A DNA stretch of 64,000 nucleotides, taken from assembly GCF_000224145.3 (NCBI RefSeq), contig NC_020173.2:1293435-1357434 (forward strand). The letters are read 5' to 3'. Position numbers and translations under genes: made by a program. Position 1 is the first letter of the stretch, and each line of letters starts with the position of its first letter. Below the pieces are notes generated by a model, which had not been told where the DNA came from, did no database searches, and worked only from the letters and a program-made list of their open reading frames with translations. Source of the stretch: Ciona intestinalis (Eukaryota; Chordata; Ascidiacea; Phlebobranchia; Cionidae). Below, piece by piece: positions 1 through 18,676 of this stretch.

Positions 1-32
1 TTATTGCTCCAATTTCACATTGACACACATTA

Positions 33-231
33 ATATAGTACTGTGTGGGAAGATAGGACACCTTTAGCACATAATATCCAAATATCCTGAATGTGTTTTA
101 AAGAATTAACAACGGTCTACGGGAGTCGTGAGGATACGGTTTTATAATTCTTTGAATGTTTTACCAAATGGAACGAGAAAATAGAATGAAAAGTTACTCC
201 ATCTCTCCATCTCCCCCCCCCTACTATATAT
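33..231 (-). mobile_element. MITE-like inverted-repeat element, copy 1
   Basis: About 195 bp, bounded by TATAGTA/TACTATA and a diverged GTGTGGGAAGATAGGAC terminal repeat. It carries the core seen in other copies (AACAACGGTCTACGGGAGTC and GTGAGGATACGGTTTTATAA). It lies in the FOLH1 intron just before exon 383. The far end is expanded into a C9 run. It has no coding capacity. Confidence 0.8.
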
Positions 232-382
232 TATTTTTTTCAATAAATTGTTTTTTACTAGTTTGTGTTATAACGTTTGTTTTACTTTTCAATAAAACAA
301 TGCCTTCAGAAGTGCATGATATTAAAATTTGACCCACGTTTTTACTCGCATACAAAAAATATTTACCAGCATACTGTTTTAG

Positions 383-1818
383 GGACTTGGTATATCTTCC
401 TACCCACTTTACCACTCTGTGTATGAGACGTTTGACATGGTGACTACATACGTTGATCCAGAGTTCACTTATCATCTGGCCATGGCTCGCATTTGGGCAG
501 AAGCCGGACGCCGGTTGTCGGATTCTGTTATCCTGCCCATTGATTGCAGATTATACGGTGTCTACCTCGATAGGAGTTATGATAGCCTGATGACAATATA
601 CGGAAAGAGCATGAGAGGAAATGGTATAGATACAGGTCTGTATAACTGGGGATTATTTTACGAATAAAAATATGGAAAAGATAGAACTCTCACGCCCGTG
701 TAAAATAAGATGGGACACCCTTGGCATTCCATTTTGTCGTCACATTTGGAGGTAAACTAAGAGCATTCAAAGAATTATAAAACCGTATCCTCACAACTCC
801 CACAGACCGTTGTTAATTGTTTTAAACACGCTCAGGATATTTGGTTGTTATGTGCTTAGGGTGTCCCATCTTACCCCACAGTACTATATACTAGTTTAGG
901 TATAGTGTGGGTTTATATTTTGTCCAAAATTAAGCGTAATTAAAAATATTTTACAGATAAGCTAAAAGAAGTAATCGATTTGTTTGCTGTTGCCGCGAAT
1001 GAAATTCACGACAAGGAAAACACTCTGGACCTTTCGAAGTTAGAATGTTACTAAATTCAATTTAACCGTCAGTTATATATATATTTTCTTTCAATTAAAT
1101 GTAAAGATTTTTACCTTTAAGCGTGTTTTAACAACTGTTGTTGTGTCGCTATATCCTGTCTTTTCGTTTGAAAATATTCTAAATCTTTTCTACCGTATAA
1201 TTCAAGAGACAAAGAAAAGTTATATTTACATACTTTTTTTCAGTGATTTCCTGGTCCGGGGGTACAACGATCAATTGATGCAATTGGAAAGGGCATTTCT
1301 GGATCAAAATCCACTTCCTGGAAGGCCTGTGTACAGGTGGGCTAGGATAATGGAATAAATAATTCAATTTGCGGAAAAGGTTTCATATTTGTATAATATA
1401 TTAGGGCGGGGAAAGATGGGACACATTTTAACTCTATTTTCTTGCCCCATTTTGTAGTAAACAAAGAACATTTATAGAATGAAAAAACTATATCCTTACG
1501 ACTCCCATAGAGCGATGTTAATTATTTAAAAAACTTTTTTTCCCCTAACCTACTATATCGACTGCCATTCCACGCATAAATAAATTATTAATTCTTATTT
1601 TTACCTGGCACATATTCTACAGACATTACATAACTGCACCAAGCCAGCACAACAACTACGGTAACTCTGGTTTCCCTGGTTTAGTGGACTCGATGTTTGA
1701 TATAGACGCAGATCCTGATCAAGTGGGAAGATGGGAAGAAGTGAAAAGACAATATTCGATTCTCATTTTTCACATTCTATCAGCAGCATCGACACTGCGC
1801 ACCCCAGTGCCGATGTAA
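383..1818 (+). CDS. FOLH1: Glutamate carboxypeptidase II (PSMA/NAALADase) homologue, last four exons
   Basis: Partial gene entering from the left edge. Exons 383-623, 957-1038, 1244-1336 and 1623-1818 (stop TAA) join in phase and give 203 C-terminal residues. Family members are membrane-anchored zinc peptidases that release C-terminal glutamate from N-acetyl-aspartyl-glutamate or folyl-polyglutamate. What is visible is the helical dimerisation domain at the C terminus, with motifs SYPLYHSVYE, ILPIDCR, NDQLMQLERAF, FPGLVDSMFDI and EEVKRQ, all as in FOLH1 and NAALAD2. Catalytic zinc ligands lie in exons outside the window. A substrate-recognition segment reads HNNY where I recall human GCPII having HNKY. 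The fit to the family is very good; which vertebrate paralogue is closest cannot be settled here. Confidence 0.93.
698..893 (+). mobile_element. MITE-like inverted-repeat element, copy 2
   Basis: Full-length copy in the FOLH1 intron, opposite in orientation to copy 1. It begins with AAGATGGGACACC and ends with GTCCCATCTTACCCCACAGTACTATA, so the two ends are inverted repeats. The core ACTCCCACAGACCGTTGTTA is conserved. Confidence 0.82.
1402..1557 (+). mobile_element. MITE-like inverted-repeat element, copy 3 (internally deleted)
   Basis: The left end GGGCGGGGAAAGATGGGACA and the core ACTCCCATAGAGCGATGTTAA are present. The right third is mostly lost, leaving TTTTTTCCCCTAACCTACTATA. It lies in the last FOLH1 intron. 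Confidence 0.75.
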
Positions 1819-2433
1819 CTATGTTCGATTATGCTGCAAATATATGTTTTAAAAGGCCATTAAGTCGATGAATATTAAAAATAATGCAAACCGTGCGCTT
1901 GGTCCATCTCTCGTTCATGTTTCGTCGGTGTGCGAGAAGTTTTTTCGGCAAATTTTTAGAGGAATATTTAGAGTACTCACGACACGGACGGGTGTCACAT
2001 AATAACAATTTGACGCTTGGACGTGTGTTCCGAACATAGTGTTTCCTATTTTCTTTGATAAATTGTTCTCACATTTCCCTGTACCACTAACGGTGTTAGC
2101 GAAATATTTAAAAATAGTTTCGTGTTTACGCGTTAAAGTAAAATAACACCTCACCCAAATTCGCATAAGCGATTTATTTATTGCACAGATACATAAACCA
2201 ACTTTCACACAATTCTCAGTTCACAATATGAAAACGATGGAACGTGTCCTTTATATACGGATGTAAATGGCACACGCTCGATAAACTACGAGTCGCATTG
2301 CTTATACGACAGAATAAAATGATTCATAAATACATACAATTAACCAATCAAGTGAAAAGGTACCGATCCCAAACTATTAGACTTGTGCACCAGTAACGGC
2401 GTTTTAACAGGTTTTCAGTTTTGGTAAGTAAAA
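1819..2433. other. Convergent intergenic region, FOLH1 / V-ATPase B
   Basis: 3' flanks of two convergent genes. A candidate polyadenylation signal for the V-ATPase gene is AATAAA on the - strand (2173-2178). FOLH1 has only a weak AATATTAAAA tract near 1870. No open frame of interest was seen. Confidence 0.6.
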
Positions 2434-8721
<6,288 letters not shown>

Positions 8722-9940
8722 TTTCTATTTTTTCGGGTAACACAGAATTTGAACAGTAATATACAAAGACAGCTATCGCGCGTCTAAAATAAAAGATTAA
8801 TTAACTTATGCCAATATAATACTAAACCGCAACGCGAACTGATAGAAACAAACTACTTTTGTCGTTTTATCATTTTCCACTAGCGAAACTCTCAACGTTA
8901 ACGTTTGCTTAAAAACTGTAACCGGTTTAATGACGCTGCAAAAAGCACGTGAACCATCACGGGATAATCAATATGACTCGGCGTATTTTTATGGGGAGTT
9001 TAAAACTGAGAAATAGGCTAAGATGCTTTAATATTTACCGACTGTCACATAAACCGTTTAAATCTAATATAACATGAAAAACATAGTTCTAAATGTAAAA
9101 TAGTAATACGTTTATACAACCTAACAAACACTCCTGTTCTGCAGAATGCGTCCATTTTTAACTTTTTTTTAGGAAAATATATCTTTCCTACACCTTCAGA
9201 TAACAACAGCCAACTTTGCATGGCATTTTTGCTTTATTGATGATCAGTAAGAAAAGCACAATGGGAATTTTTTACGCTGTAGTTCAGTAATGGGCACAGA
9301 CATGCAAGCCAACATTCATTTCATAGCACAAAAAAGAAAGTTAAAAATGGTAAAAAAAATGCCGAAAGCGAAAAAGAATCAGGTAAAAAAGGAACAAAAT
9401 GAACAGGTCAAAGCATTGGTTTAGAGTTTAAAACAGCAAATTTATTAAGCGGACAATGCAACCAACATGGTCCTATTTTTATATGAAGCGTGGAAATCCC
9501 ATTTAAACGAAGGCAAAGTTATGGTTTCTACTAGTATGCTTGGCAGTAAGCAGCAAGCTTACTCTTACACAGCAAAAATGAAGGTTGGCAAACATGTATA
9601 GGTTGAACCTTAGTTGGAGTAACAAGCATAGTGATTCAAGATGATTAGAAACTACAAGAATAGTTCCAACCAAAGTTTTGGAGCCTATAGTTCCCAAATA
9701 TTACTTCATTGGTATGCTAATAATTGTAGGAAATTGTTATTCCGGAAAATATTTAAAAACATCTTTTTGAATGATGCACTGCACTAGTGTTAAGTATTTG
9801 CAATTATGGAATACATTTAACTTTAAAATTTCCAGTTTTCATTGTTAGTTAGTTTTGCACACACCCTACTCTTGTTGCGTGATCTCTAACACCAGGGTTG
9901 CCGCATTTTGGTGACACTTTTATTGTTTTGGCTTAAACTG
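8722..9940. other. Intergenic: V-ATPase B upstream region and USP44 3' flank
   Basis: About 1.2 kb between two - strand genes. It should hold the V-ATPase B promoter next to 8722; no TATA box was convincing. A - strand AATAAA at 9919-9924 lies 17 bases past the USP44 stop. Otherwise the region is A+T-rich with no supported gene. Confidence 0.55.
9919..9924 (-). terminator. Candidate polyadenylation signal, USP44
   Basis: AATAAA on the - strand, very close to the stop codon at 9941. It would imply a very short 3' UTR. Further AATAAA hexamers lie near 9437 and 9233. Confidence 0.4.
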
Positions 9941-11835
9941 TCAACCAATGTCATTATCGAACACTTCTGAGTCACTGGGTGAAATAGGGGGACTCATATC
10001 AGGGGTACATGGGGCACTAAAGTGGGGGTGGGGGTCTAACCCTCGTTGGCTGTAGAAAAGTATGTACGCTTGTGCTGCCATTACATCATCAATTGAGCAT
10101 AACTCTAGGTTAGAATCATTACAGTGGACCCAGAACTCTGTTGGATAATTCAAATTTAAAATATCAGTATTTCAATCAGGTTTGCATTGATATACAGTCA
10201 CAGTAGTCTCAGTACTGTACATTTTAAGCGCAACGCGCACAAAAGCAAAACAGTATGGTATACATTTGTACAAGATCTTATCGTCTAAAAAAGCTTTTTT
10301 TGGGGTGTCTATTTGATATTATTTAGTCACTAATCATTTTCAAAAAATATAAATGCAATTATTTTCTTTCCAATTACATTTTTATATAAGCTCTTATTGT
10401 ATAAAAAAGCTTTTTTTGTCATGTCTATCTAATATTATTTAGTCAGTAATCTTTTTAAAAAATATAAATACAATTATTTTTTTAATCAGCATTTATGGAT
10501 AAAAAAATCATCAATTAGTATTTAAAGATAAAAAATCATTGTGATCTTTGTACAGAACTTAGGGTACAAATGCAACTTGTTATAGATAGACCTCGTGTCA
10601 AACTTACTTCCAATATCATTCCAACAGTATGCTGTATAATGACCTGATCCAAAGCCCCTTCCATGGTGTATAACTACAGCACTAAGATCGTATACAAAGT
10701 TCCCATCACTGCTGCTTGGAGCAGAAACATTGGACTGAAAACCGAAATATTATTAAAGTTTTTATGTTACTAATACTAATTAGTGAGCAGAGGCACAGAA
10801 CATAGTAACATGCAGACTGGTGAAACTACGTACGATTGATGCCAATTGGCATTTGCTGTTTTGCACATTTACCACATTTATGATGTCACTTTCTAACTTT
10901 TTAAATCTAAATATTAAAAAAGGGCTTTACTAAGCAAAATAGCATTTTTAGAATTTGTTCACCACAATAACTGTACTAATATATGTTTACTATGAAATAA
11001 AAACAACTTTTTATAAAACTTTTGAGATTTACAAGTCCTCACCTGATGATCAGACCAGCAGTGTTGCCTGATATCGAATTCCGAAGGAAAATTGACTGGC
11101 ACCGTTATTTTTTCACGGTGGTTGCGACCACTCCATCGAAAACGCTTCAAATGAAAACGAAGTATCTGAAAAAGCATTTTACAAAACAATTTAAAATCAA
11201 GGGATTTACTATGGAGAGTATAGCAGAATGTATATGTGTTGTTAAACGTAACAGAGTTAAAAGGATATTTACTTGTGGCAGTTTCGAGATTTTGATTTGT
11301 TTTTCCGCTTCAGTGAGTTTCTGGGTTATTTTACGACTGGAAAGTCGCCTACGACGGTTGCAACGATCTGTAACTGTGAATATAAACAAGATAAACAAAT
11401 ACCCTAAAAATATATAAAAAGAAATAGTTATTTTAACACATAGTAACACGCATAACACATAATTACTCTTAATGTGCATTCTGCTATACACGAAGTCATA
11501 GACAGTCATGAAGACACAATTAAATATTAAAACATGTAATAATACCTTGTTGTTCCGTAACATTGCATTTAGCGCAGTTGTACACACATCCACCGTCGAG
11601 CTGTTCTGCTTCAGTGAATTTCTCCAACATCTCCGATAAAGTACATCCTTGGTTGCTGTTCTTCCTGTGATGTCACAATGGGTGATTAGTCATTAAGATA
11701 CAAAAAAAAAATGTCTAAATAATTTATGTTTTGAAAATCTTTTGTTTATGGTTTAAAAATCAAGCTGGATTTTAAAAAATTTAATGCAAAAAAATAAATT
11801 TTATGCCATTGTTCTGCAAATTTTAAAATTATATA

Positions 11836-11866
<31 letters not shown>

Positions 11867-14800
11867 TATAAAATTAAAAAAAAAAAATATATATATATAT
11901 AAAAAAATATATATATATTAAATATATATATACTTAAAAAATTAAAAAAAGTTTTTGTATTAAAACTGACTGAAGTTCCTACCAGTTGTATGCATTGACG
12001 TGATACCGCTGGGGAAATTCTAGCGACAAATCCCAAAAGGGTTCAATAGTGCTTGATATATTACCACACTCCAAACACTTTACCATACTGTGAAGTTTGC
12101 CTTCAAACACTGCATGAACCACCTGTTTAAAATAAAGAAGAAAAATTTAATACAAAGTTTGCAGATAGAAATAACTGTAATATAAATGATAGGCTTAATC
12201 TATGCAGAACACATGAGAGATTTTGGGATTCTAAACATTCTGATTGTTAAAAATTAGTTTTTCAGTTGCTTGTTGCCTACCTCTATGTAAAAAATTATAG
12301 ATACCGAACCTTTTGTCCATTAAACACAGATTAAACAGATTGTCCATTAGAAATATTAAAAAGTAGTTTTTCAGTTGCTTGTTGCCTAGCTCTATGTGAA
12401 AAATTTTAGATACTGAACTTTCAGTTCATTAGCACTGTCTTTAGGAGACTTTAAAAAGCATTTATTCGGTTGCTTGTTGCCTACCTCTACCTCTATGTAA
12501 TTTTTTTAGATAGCAAACTGTCCGTCTATTAAACACTAGCACTGTCTTTAGGGAAATTTAAAAAGCAGTTGTTGGGTTGCTTGTTGCCTACCTCTACCTC
12601 TACCTATATGTAATTTTTTTAGATAGCAAACTGTTTGTCTATTAAACACTAGCACTGTCTTTAGGGGAATTTAAAATGCAGTTGTTACATTGCTGGTTCC
12701 CTACCTTAGATATCCTGGTTGCCAAACCATTGGAAACCATCATTTGAGGTCGTCTGCGCTTCCATTCCAATTCGGAGACGATTTTATCGAGCAACTCGCA
12801 CAAGAATTCCTGAGCATCTTGCTGAGAATAACCCTGGATGGATAAGAAGTGGTTACTACAGACAAAAAAAAACAATACATAATTTTACTTGAAGCCATGA
12901 AAAAAGTATACCAAAAAACGGACCGAAATAAGGAGTACTCTTTGTTTTGTAATGAGCTAATGGCCCAACTCAAATCTCATGTCACTTGACCATAGGACCC
13001 CACCCGCGCTTAAACTCAATGTCAGGTCCCTGACAATACCTGTTATAGGACCTCAGGAACCTTTCCCATATTGAAAAGGCCTGAATTCCAGGTTCTCGTG
13101 TATGCCTTGAAATCGGACCACGCCCATATAGTACAAAAAATAAGTCTAATTACATTCACTACTACTTTGTTTGCTTGTCGTAAACAATATATCCTACATC
13201 CATGTGTCTTAATGAGCATTTTTACCCGAAACGAAGGAATGAGTTGCCACACTGAACTTAGGAAGTGACATGGAGACACCAGCTTCCACTTGCCCGACCA
13301 CATTATGTGGTAAAGGTCATTTAACTCATGGCAAAGAGAAAGGGAAGGGGGAAGTTGTGTTGATGGCAACACTGAATCTTTTTCACTGGAAGCACTGCCA
13401 TCATGACCACCATTTAAACCTGTAGAATATTGCATGTTTAATTGTAGCTACAACTGTATAGGGTGAAAGGCAGACAGGCCAACCTTGCAGTTTTGTGCCT
13501 TTTTTAAAAAGTTTGCCGGTGTAAGTGGTTTTTTCGGGAATATGGTACTATCCTTTTCTTCTTCGGTATTTAAAAAAAAATAGTTGTAGCACTGACAGGT
13601 TAACAACACTAAAAAAGTGGCAAGCGTAGTAAACTAGTAGTAAACTAATGCCTAACAAAACGAAATACAAAAGCTGACCTGATTGAAGCCGCAGCATTCT
13701 CCTTGACACATTAGTTTGGTTTTCATACATTTCCATTGTAGATCGTCTGCCCATACGAGAATGTGTAGCAACAGGTGAAGTTAAACTATCATGGTGTTCG
13801 TCCATTCCGTCTAAGTCCCGCAATGCCAACAAGCATAAACGGAATTTCTGAAGATGTCCCAAGACCTATGGTGCCGTGAAAGAAAAGTAAACAGTTACGT
13901 CATACGAAGAATGACTGAAGGCAATACAGGGCCAGCATTTGTTTTGGCAGTGGTTTAATCTGACTTTATGTATGTGGGTATGTGGGTATGAGGGTATACT
14001 AATCCTAACCAAAACCACATTGGTGGCAATATTAATTTCACTGGGGAATAAGGCAAATTTCTGGGACATGAATCATGTTTATCAAATTTTAATGTTTTTA
14101 CCAAATCAAGGCAGCAGTTTTGTTGACTGATCAAATAAAAGTTATTGAAAAGAGTCAATATGTTTTAATATGCTGGTTGTTTTTTTACTGGTATAGCCTA
14201 CACTTGATGCTTTTTACAGGTTAATATAATGTATGTAGGAGCTGGTTTATTGAAAATTTTTCAACCATAAAATCAAAGACGTATTATATTACCTTTTTAA
14301 AATAGAACAATCACATGAGATAGGGCCTATCCAGTATCCACAAATGCCAGCAAAAAAGGGTGTATGTCCAAGAAACAAGCATAAAGTATAAATTGAAAAT
14401 ATGACTGTATCGTGTATCCTACCTGTATAATTGAATTTAGATAGCATGTGTTGCCTAAGTTTCTCAGCCCAGTGACTCCTGGTATTAAAGAAGTGACTGC
14501 TTTGTTAGGGATGCTATCATATAGTGATCTGAGACCACTCTGAGTTCGAATTCTTCTGTGGGAAGTTTTAGAAGAACCCGTCACTCGAGTTGCTTTTTGA
14601 CCTTTTTGTGCTTTTTGGGTTGATTTTCCATAGGATTTTTTCGTTTTGCCCCTGTTTTTAAAAAACATAAGAAATAACCTAAAGTTTTTTTTTTTCAATA
14701 AAATAAAACCATACTAGCCAATTACCAATACTTTCTGTAAAAGGTTAAAAAAAATTAACAACAAATTATTATATTTTAAACTTACTTCTTTTTACTTCCC

Positions 14801-17800
14801 TTCTTCTTTCTTGCTTTTTCCGCAGCTTTTGCCTTTTCACAAGTTCTCTGAATAAGTCTTGCACTTCTTCTTCTGTCCTCTAAATCCACAGAAGTTTTGC
14901 GACCAGCGCTTGGAGTCGGTATTGTCAATTTCAATCGTTTTTTTACAGGTTCAATATGAACGAAGGATGAAAGTCTGTGCATTATCTCATGATAACGACT
15001 GGCAGCGTTTGCGCGCTTAGGACGAGTTTGCGTGGTGTCTGTATTTTGAGTAGCTTCTACTACGCTATCTTTTCTGCTAACTTTTTTAGATTCAGTCTTA
15101 TCCCCTTCTGGGAAATTAGATTCTTTTTCACTTTTTATTTCCGATTTGTGTCCTTTGACGGATATATCCGCAGAAAACTTATTGTCAGACCTTTCATGAC
15201 TTAAATCCAACTGTTCATGGTCGTTTGGAACAGTGTCTGAAGTATCAATCTCAATTTCTATAATAGACTGAGTTGATTTGCATGTATCTTCCATGGTAAG
15301 TTCTTCTTGCATGGCAGTTACTTTGTCCATCTCCAAAGACAAATCTTTAGAATTCACTTTGTTTGCTGATGATATTTCACATGTATTAAAACATGGAAGC
15401 AGATCTTTTGATCCGGGAGAAGAGGATACCGTCTCATCATTTTCAGTTTTAAGGTCCAGGACTGCAAACTCCCTCAGCCGAATTGATTCCATCCTCACTG
15501 GAGATTCATCTGGGGAGATGTTGGGAGACACGGGCTCCTCATCTTTGTATTCACTTTTGTGTCTCACGTAATGCAGCCAGTATTTAAACGCTTTTCTTTG
15601 ACGTACAAACCTGTACAAAAGATAGTACATTAAAATATTGGCTTGATTAATAAGATGTACTTAAAGGTACTTTTTTATTTAAAATGACGTTGAACTTTTT
15701 TATCGTTAATTATCGTTAAGCATGCTTGGTTTTATTTTAAATTATGCATGAAACATATTCCGAAAAAAGCAATATTATTATATATAAATATGAATGTTAA
15801 AAGCACTGCTAAACCACACTAAGTTTTCATCTCTGCAAAGGTTAACAACTACCCAATTTGGGCCAATAAAACATTTTACAAACAGTATATAATATTTCAC
15901 TTTGCAAAACCCACACATTTACACCATTTTTGAAATACAACATGCATACTAATCAATGCCAACAAAAAATTTTTTTTACCTGGAATGCCATATGGCTGTG
16001 AAGTTACGATCATCCCTATCTAGTTGTTGTTGTTGCAATCTTCTTCTCATCTGTATATCTTCATCAGAACTAATGGTAGCAGTTCGTAGTGTGTGCCCAC
16101 TTCTTGTAGTGCCAGTAAAGTTCTGGTATCGAATTGCCTGTAAAAATTTATTATAAATAGATAAGATTTTTTCATAATATCACTCTTTCAGATTTTATAC
16201 TTTGATCAATATGCTTTAAAAGAAAAGTAGTTTTAATTGGCACTTAACATAAGGAGGTATAAGTGCACAACCAACAATTAAACTATAAAGCATTAAATTT
16301 GAAAACTATGATTCCAATTATCATTTCAATTGTTTTATGCGAAACGCTCCCACCTTATTTTTATAACAGTAGGGTGGGAAAAGATGGGACATTTTTAGGA
16401 CATAATATCTAAATATCCTGAGCGTGTTTTAAACAAGTAACACTAGTCTATGGAAGTCGTAATGATACAGTTTTGTAATCCATTTTCTTTATTTCCTACC
16501 AAATGGGACACGCAAATATAATAAAAAGGTGTCCCATTTTCCCCCACACTACTCTATACATTTTACAGTATTATAAAAGGCTACTCCCCTACCTGTAAGG
16601 TTTCCCGCAGTACTTTAATATCACCTGACTTGTTATCATTCAGCACATACTCCTCACAAGCATAGCAATAAACGTACAGTTCATTAACGTCAATCGCCAG
16701 GGGATGTTGTGTTTCGAGGTAATGATTCAACGCATGCTCATGTATGTATCTGAAATAACGAGTGTGAGAAAATAAATTGGCCCGCCCATTTTGCTGTTAA
16801 TACAATTTTTTAGGGCTTTAAACTTTTTCTGTATTTGATTTATGGCTACTTTTTGTTGCTAAATTAATTCATTATGTCTACTTTCTGTTGCATTTTTTTA
16901 GCAATTTTGTTGCAAAATGTTGACGACCTGTTGTATATGCTCTCTATCTTAGCTTAAGTAATATGAAATAAAATGATCAAACAAGTACATAAGCATGCAT
17001 GCTTGAGATTGAAGTAATGTAGAGTAAATATAGATACAGTATTAGTCATTAGATAACCCCTGTAGTTTTATTATACAGTTAAACATTAACCTAATATAAG
17101 ACTATAATGTCTAAAATGCCGCAATCATGTCACATGGTGTTTACAGCAAAACATCACCTGCCTATGTAGTTTAACACCTAACAAACCACCTGGTTTATGT
17201 TGAGTTATTGTTTAATCAATAAGGACGCAAATTTAGCACTACCAGCCTTAATGGGGATTTCCTTTGTTTCCAGGGCCAGGTGTTGAACAGAAAAAAATGC
17301 TTTATCATACAATGCACTTCAGCACAATGCTTCTTAATTTTCTTGTTATTGCCTATTGGTAACCCATATTATTAGAAAAGTTAACAATTTTACAACCTAA
17401 GTTCCCAAACTATATTACAGATAACTTTTGTAAGCAAAAAGTTTAATATGATCATATTATACAATTAAACATAAGAAGTGTACAGGCAGGGTAACCCAAC
17501 CAAATGAAATGCCAACCCCTTTTTAAGAAGCACAACCATATAAAAAGAACAAAAAACATACCTTCCACAAGCAACATTGGGACAACTTAGACACGCCCAC
17601 ACTGACTCTGTAGTGAAACAAACATTACACAACCAACGCTGCGGATTTACCACTGAGTGGCGCTCTCCAACTGTCATACGAAGAATATGCTTACAGTTGC
17701 ATATGCGAAGCTGAAAGTTAAACACATTTAATTTTTTTGCAGTGCCTAAAATATATGGGTAAACGTTGGGGTTATGGGGTGAAAAGCAGAAAGGGTTGTC

Positions 17801-18676
17801 TAGGAAGCAAAATGAGGCTGTGGCCCACAACAAAACGACTTTCCCAAACCTACGAACTGGCAAAGCCCAATAAATTAAAGCATGAAAATAGTCCTGTCAC
17901 TTCCCTAAAAGGTTTGGATTTGCTGATCGTGACAGGGTAGAATTTTCTATATTGCAGTGATCACTGGGCCTGAACATACAGTCAATAATAAATTTAATTG
18001 GTTCTGAATATTATACTTATCCTGCATGTAAATTTGCACCTATGGTAAAACCCGGACATTAATTTTAGGTGGATTAGAGGCCTCTGGATTATTTTACACA
18101 AAATTACCTCGTATTCCCTGGAGAGGCGAAACCTTGTACATTTTGTAATATTCTTAACTTCAGAAGGGGAAGAATCATTCTGAAATAGGTTTAGACATAT
18201 AATATAAGTGGGGGACTATACAAATACTATTGCTTGGTCTATCTGATTAAGGCAAGAAATGAGTGTCAGTGTTTGTCGAGGTTAGTTTCGGCATTTTGTT
18301 TTTTTCTAATAAGAAATGTATCAGAAATTTAGTTCACGAGTCAAAAATGTTATCTAAATTGTACTTTGTTTATGCAACACTCAGAAATGAACCAATAAAT
18401 ATTATAAGCTATTAGACAGATGAAATAAAGGAAGTCACTTGTTTACAAAATTTTCTATTACTTCTTACATGTGTTTGATCTTTTTAACATACCGTCCTCT
18501 CGTTTGCATAATTCTCAAACAAAAAAATAGCCTCATTATACCTCAATTTCAAAAAAAGAATATATACATATTAAATATATAAGCTAAACACTTACCCCAA
18601 CCTTGGACAGTATTTGAGTATCTTCTGAAGTTTTACAGTTTATTTTCGAATCTGGACTTTTCTTGGCTTTATCCAT
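9941..18676 (-). CDS. USP44: USP44/USP49-like zinc-finger ubiquitin-specific protease
   Basis: Sixteen exons, all in phase, 993 residues: 18676-18596, 18179-18108, 17710-17562, 16749-16593, 16137-15980, 15610-14786, 14651-14423, 13865-13679, 13419-13226, 12833-12705, 12122-11983, 11664-11546, 11367-11273, 11165-11043, 10734-10608 and 10137-9941. An N-terminal ZnF-UBP (about residues 55-140: [28 protein letters not shown]) precedes a USP catalytic domain. That domain has the Cys box [13 protein letters not shown] (Cys about 550), [53 protein letters not shown], the His box [13 protein letters not shown] (His about 918) and WVHCNDS. Catalytic residues are intact. In vertebrates USP44 removes ubiquitin from histone H2B and mitotic-checkpoint factors. 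It is longer than human USP44 (about 710) because of an expanded linker in exon 15610-14786 and an N-terminal extension. USP44 versus USP49 cannot be decided here. Confidence 0.94.
10270..10482. repeat. Tandem duplication (about 115-bp period) in last USP44 intron
   Basis: Two copies each read CTTAT.GT.TAAAAAAGCTTTTTTTG, then GTCTAT, then ATATTATTTAGTCA.TAATC, then AAAAAATATAAAT.CAATTATTTT. They start near 10277 and 10393. No coding potential. Confidence 0.7.
11827..11935. repeat. AT-rich microsatellite
   Basis: (AT)n runs interrupted by A-runs, inside a USP44 intron. They account for the Tyr/Ile/Phe-rich open frame on the - strand here, which is not a gene. Confidence 0.9.
12240..12703. repeat. 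Intronic minisatellite, about 4.4 copies of a 94-113 bp unit
   Basis: Units start near 12250, 12357, 12451, 12557 and 12670 (partial). Shared parts are TTGCTTGTTGCCTACCTCTA, TTTTTTAGATAGCAAACTGT and TAAACACTAGCACTGTCTTT. Units differ in the number of CTACCT repeats. The partial last unit runs straight into the USP44 exon 12833-12705, so the exon's splice donor lies in repeat-derived sequence. Confidence 0.85.
16369..16556 (-). mobile_element. MITE-like inverted-repeat element, copy 5
   Basis: Full-length copy in a USP44 intron. Ends read AGTAGGGTGGGAAAAGATGG and GTGTCCCATTTTCCCCCACA. Core orientation is opposite to copy 2. Confidence 0.82.

Noticed and set aside
11746..12036. 96-codon - strand frame rich in Tyr, Ile and Phe
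   Set aside because: It is generated by the AT microsatellite in a USP44 intron; only its 5' part overlaps a true exon, in another context.
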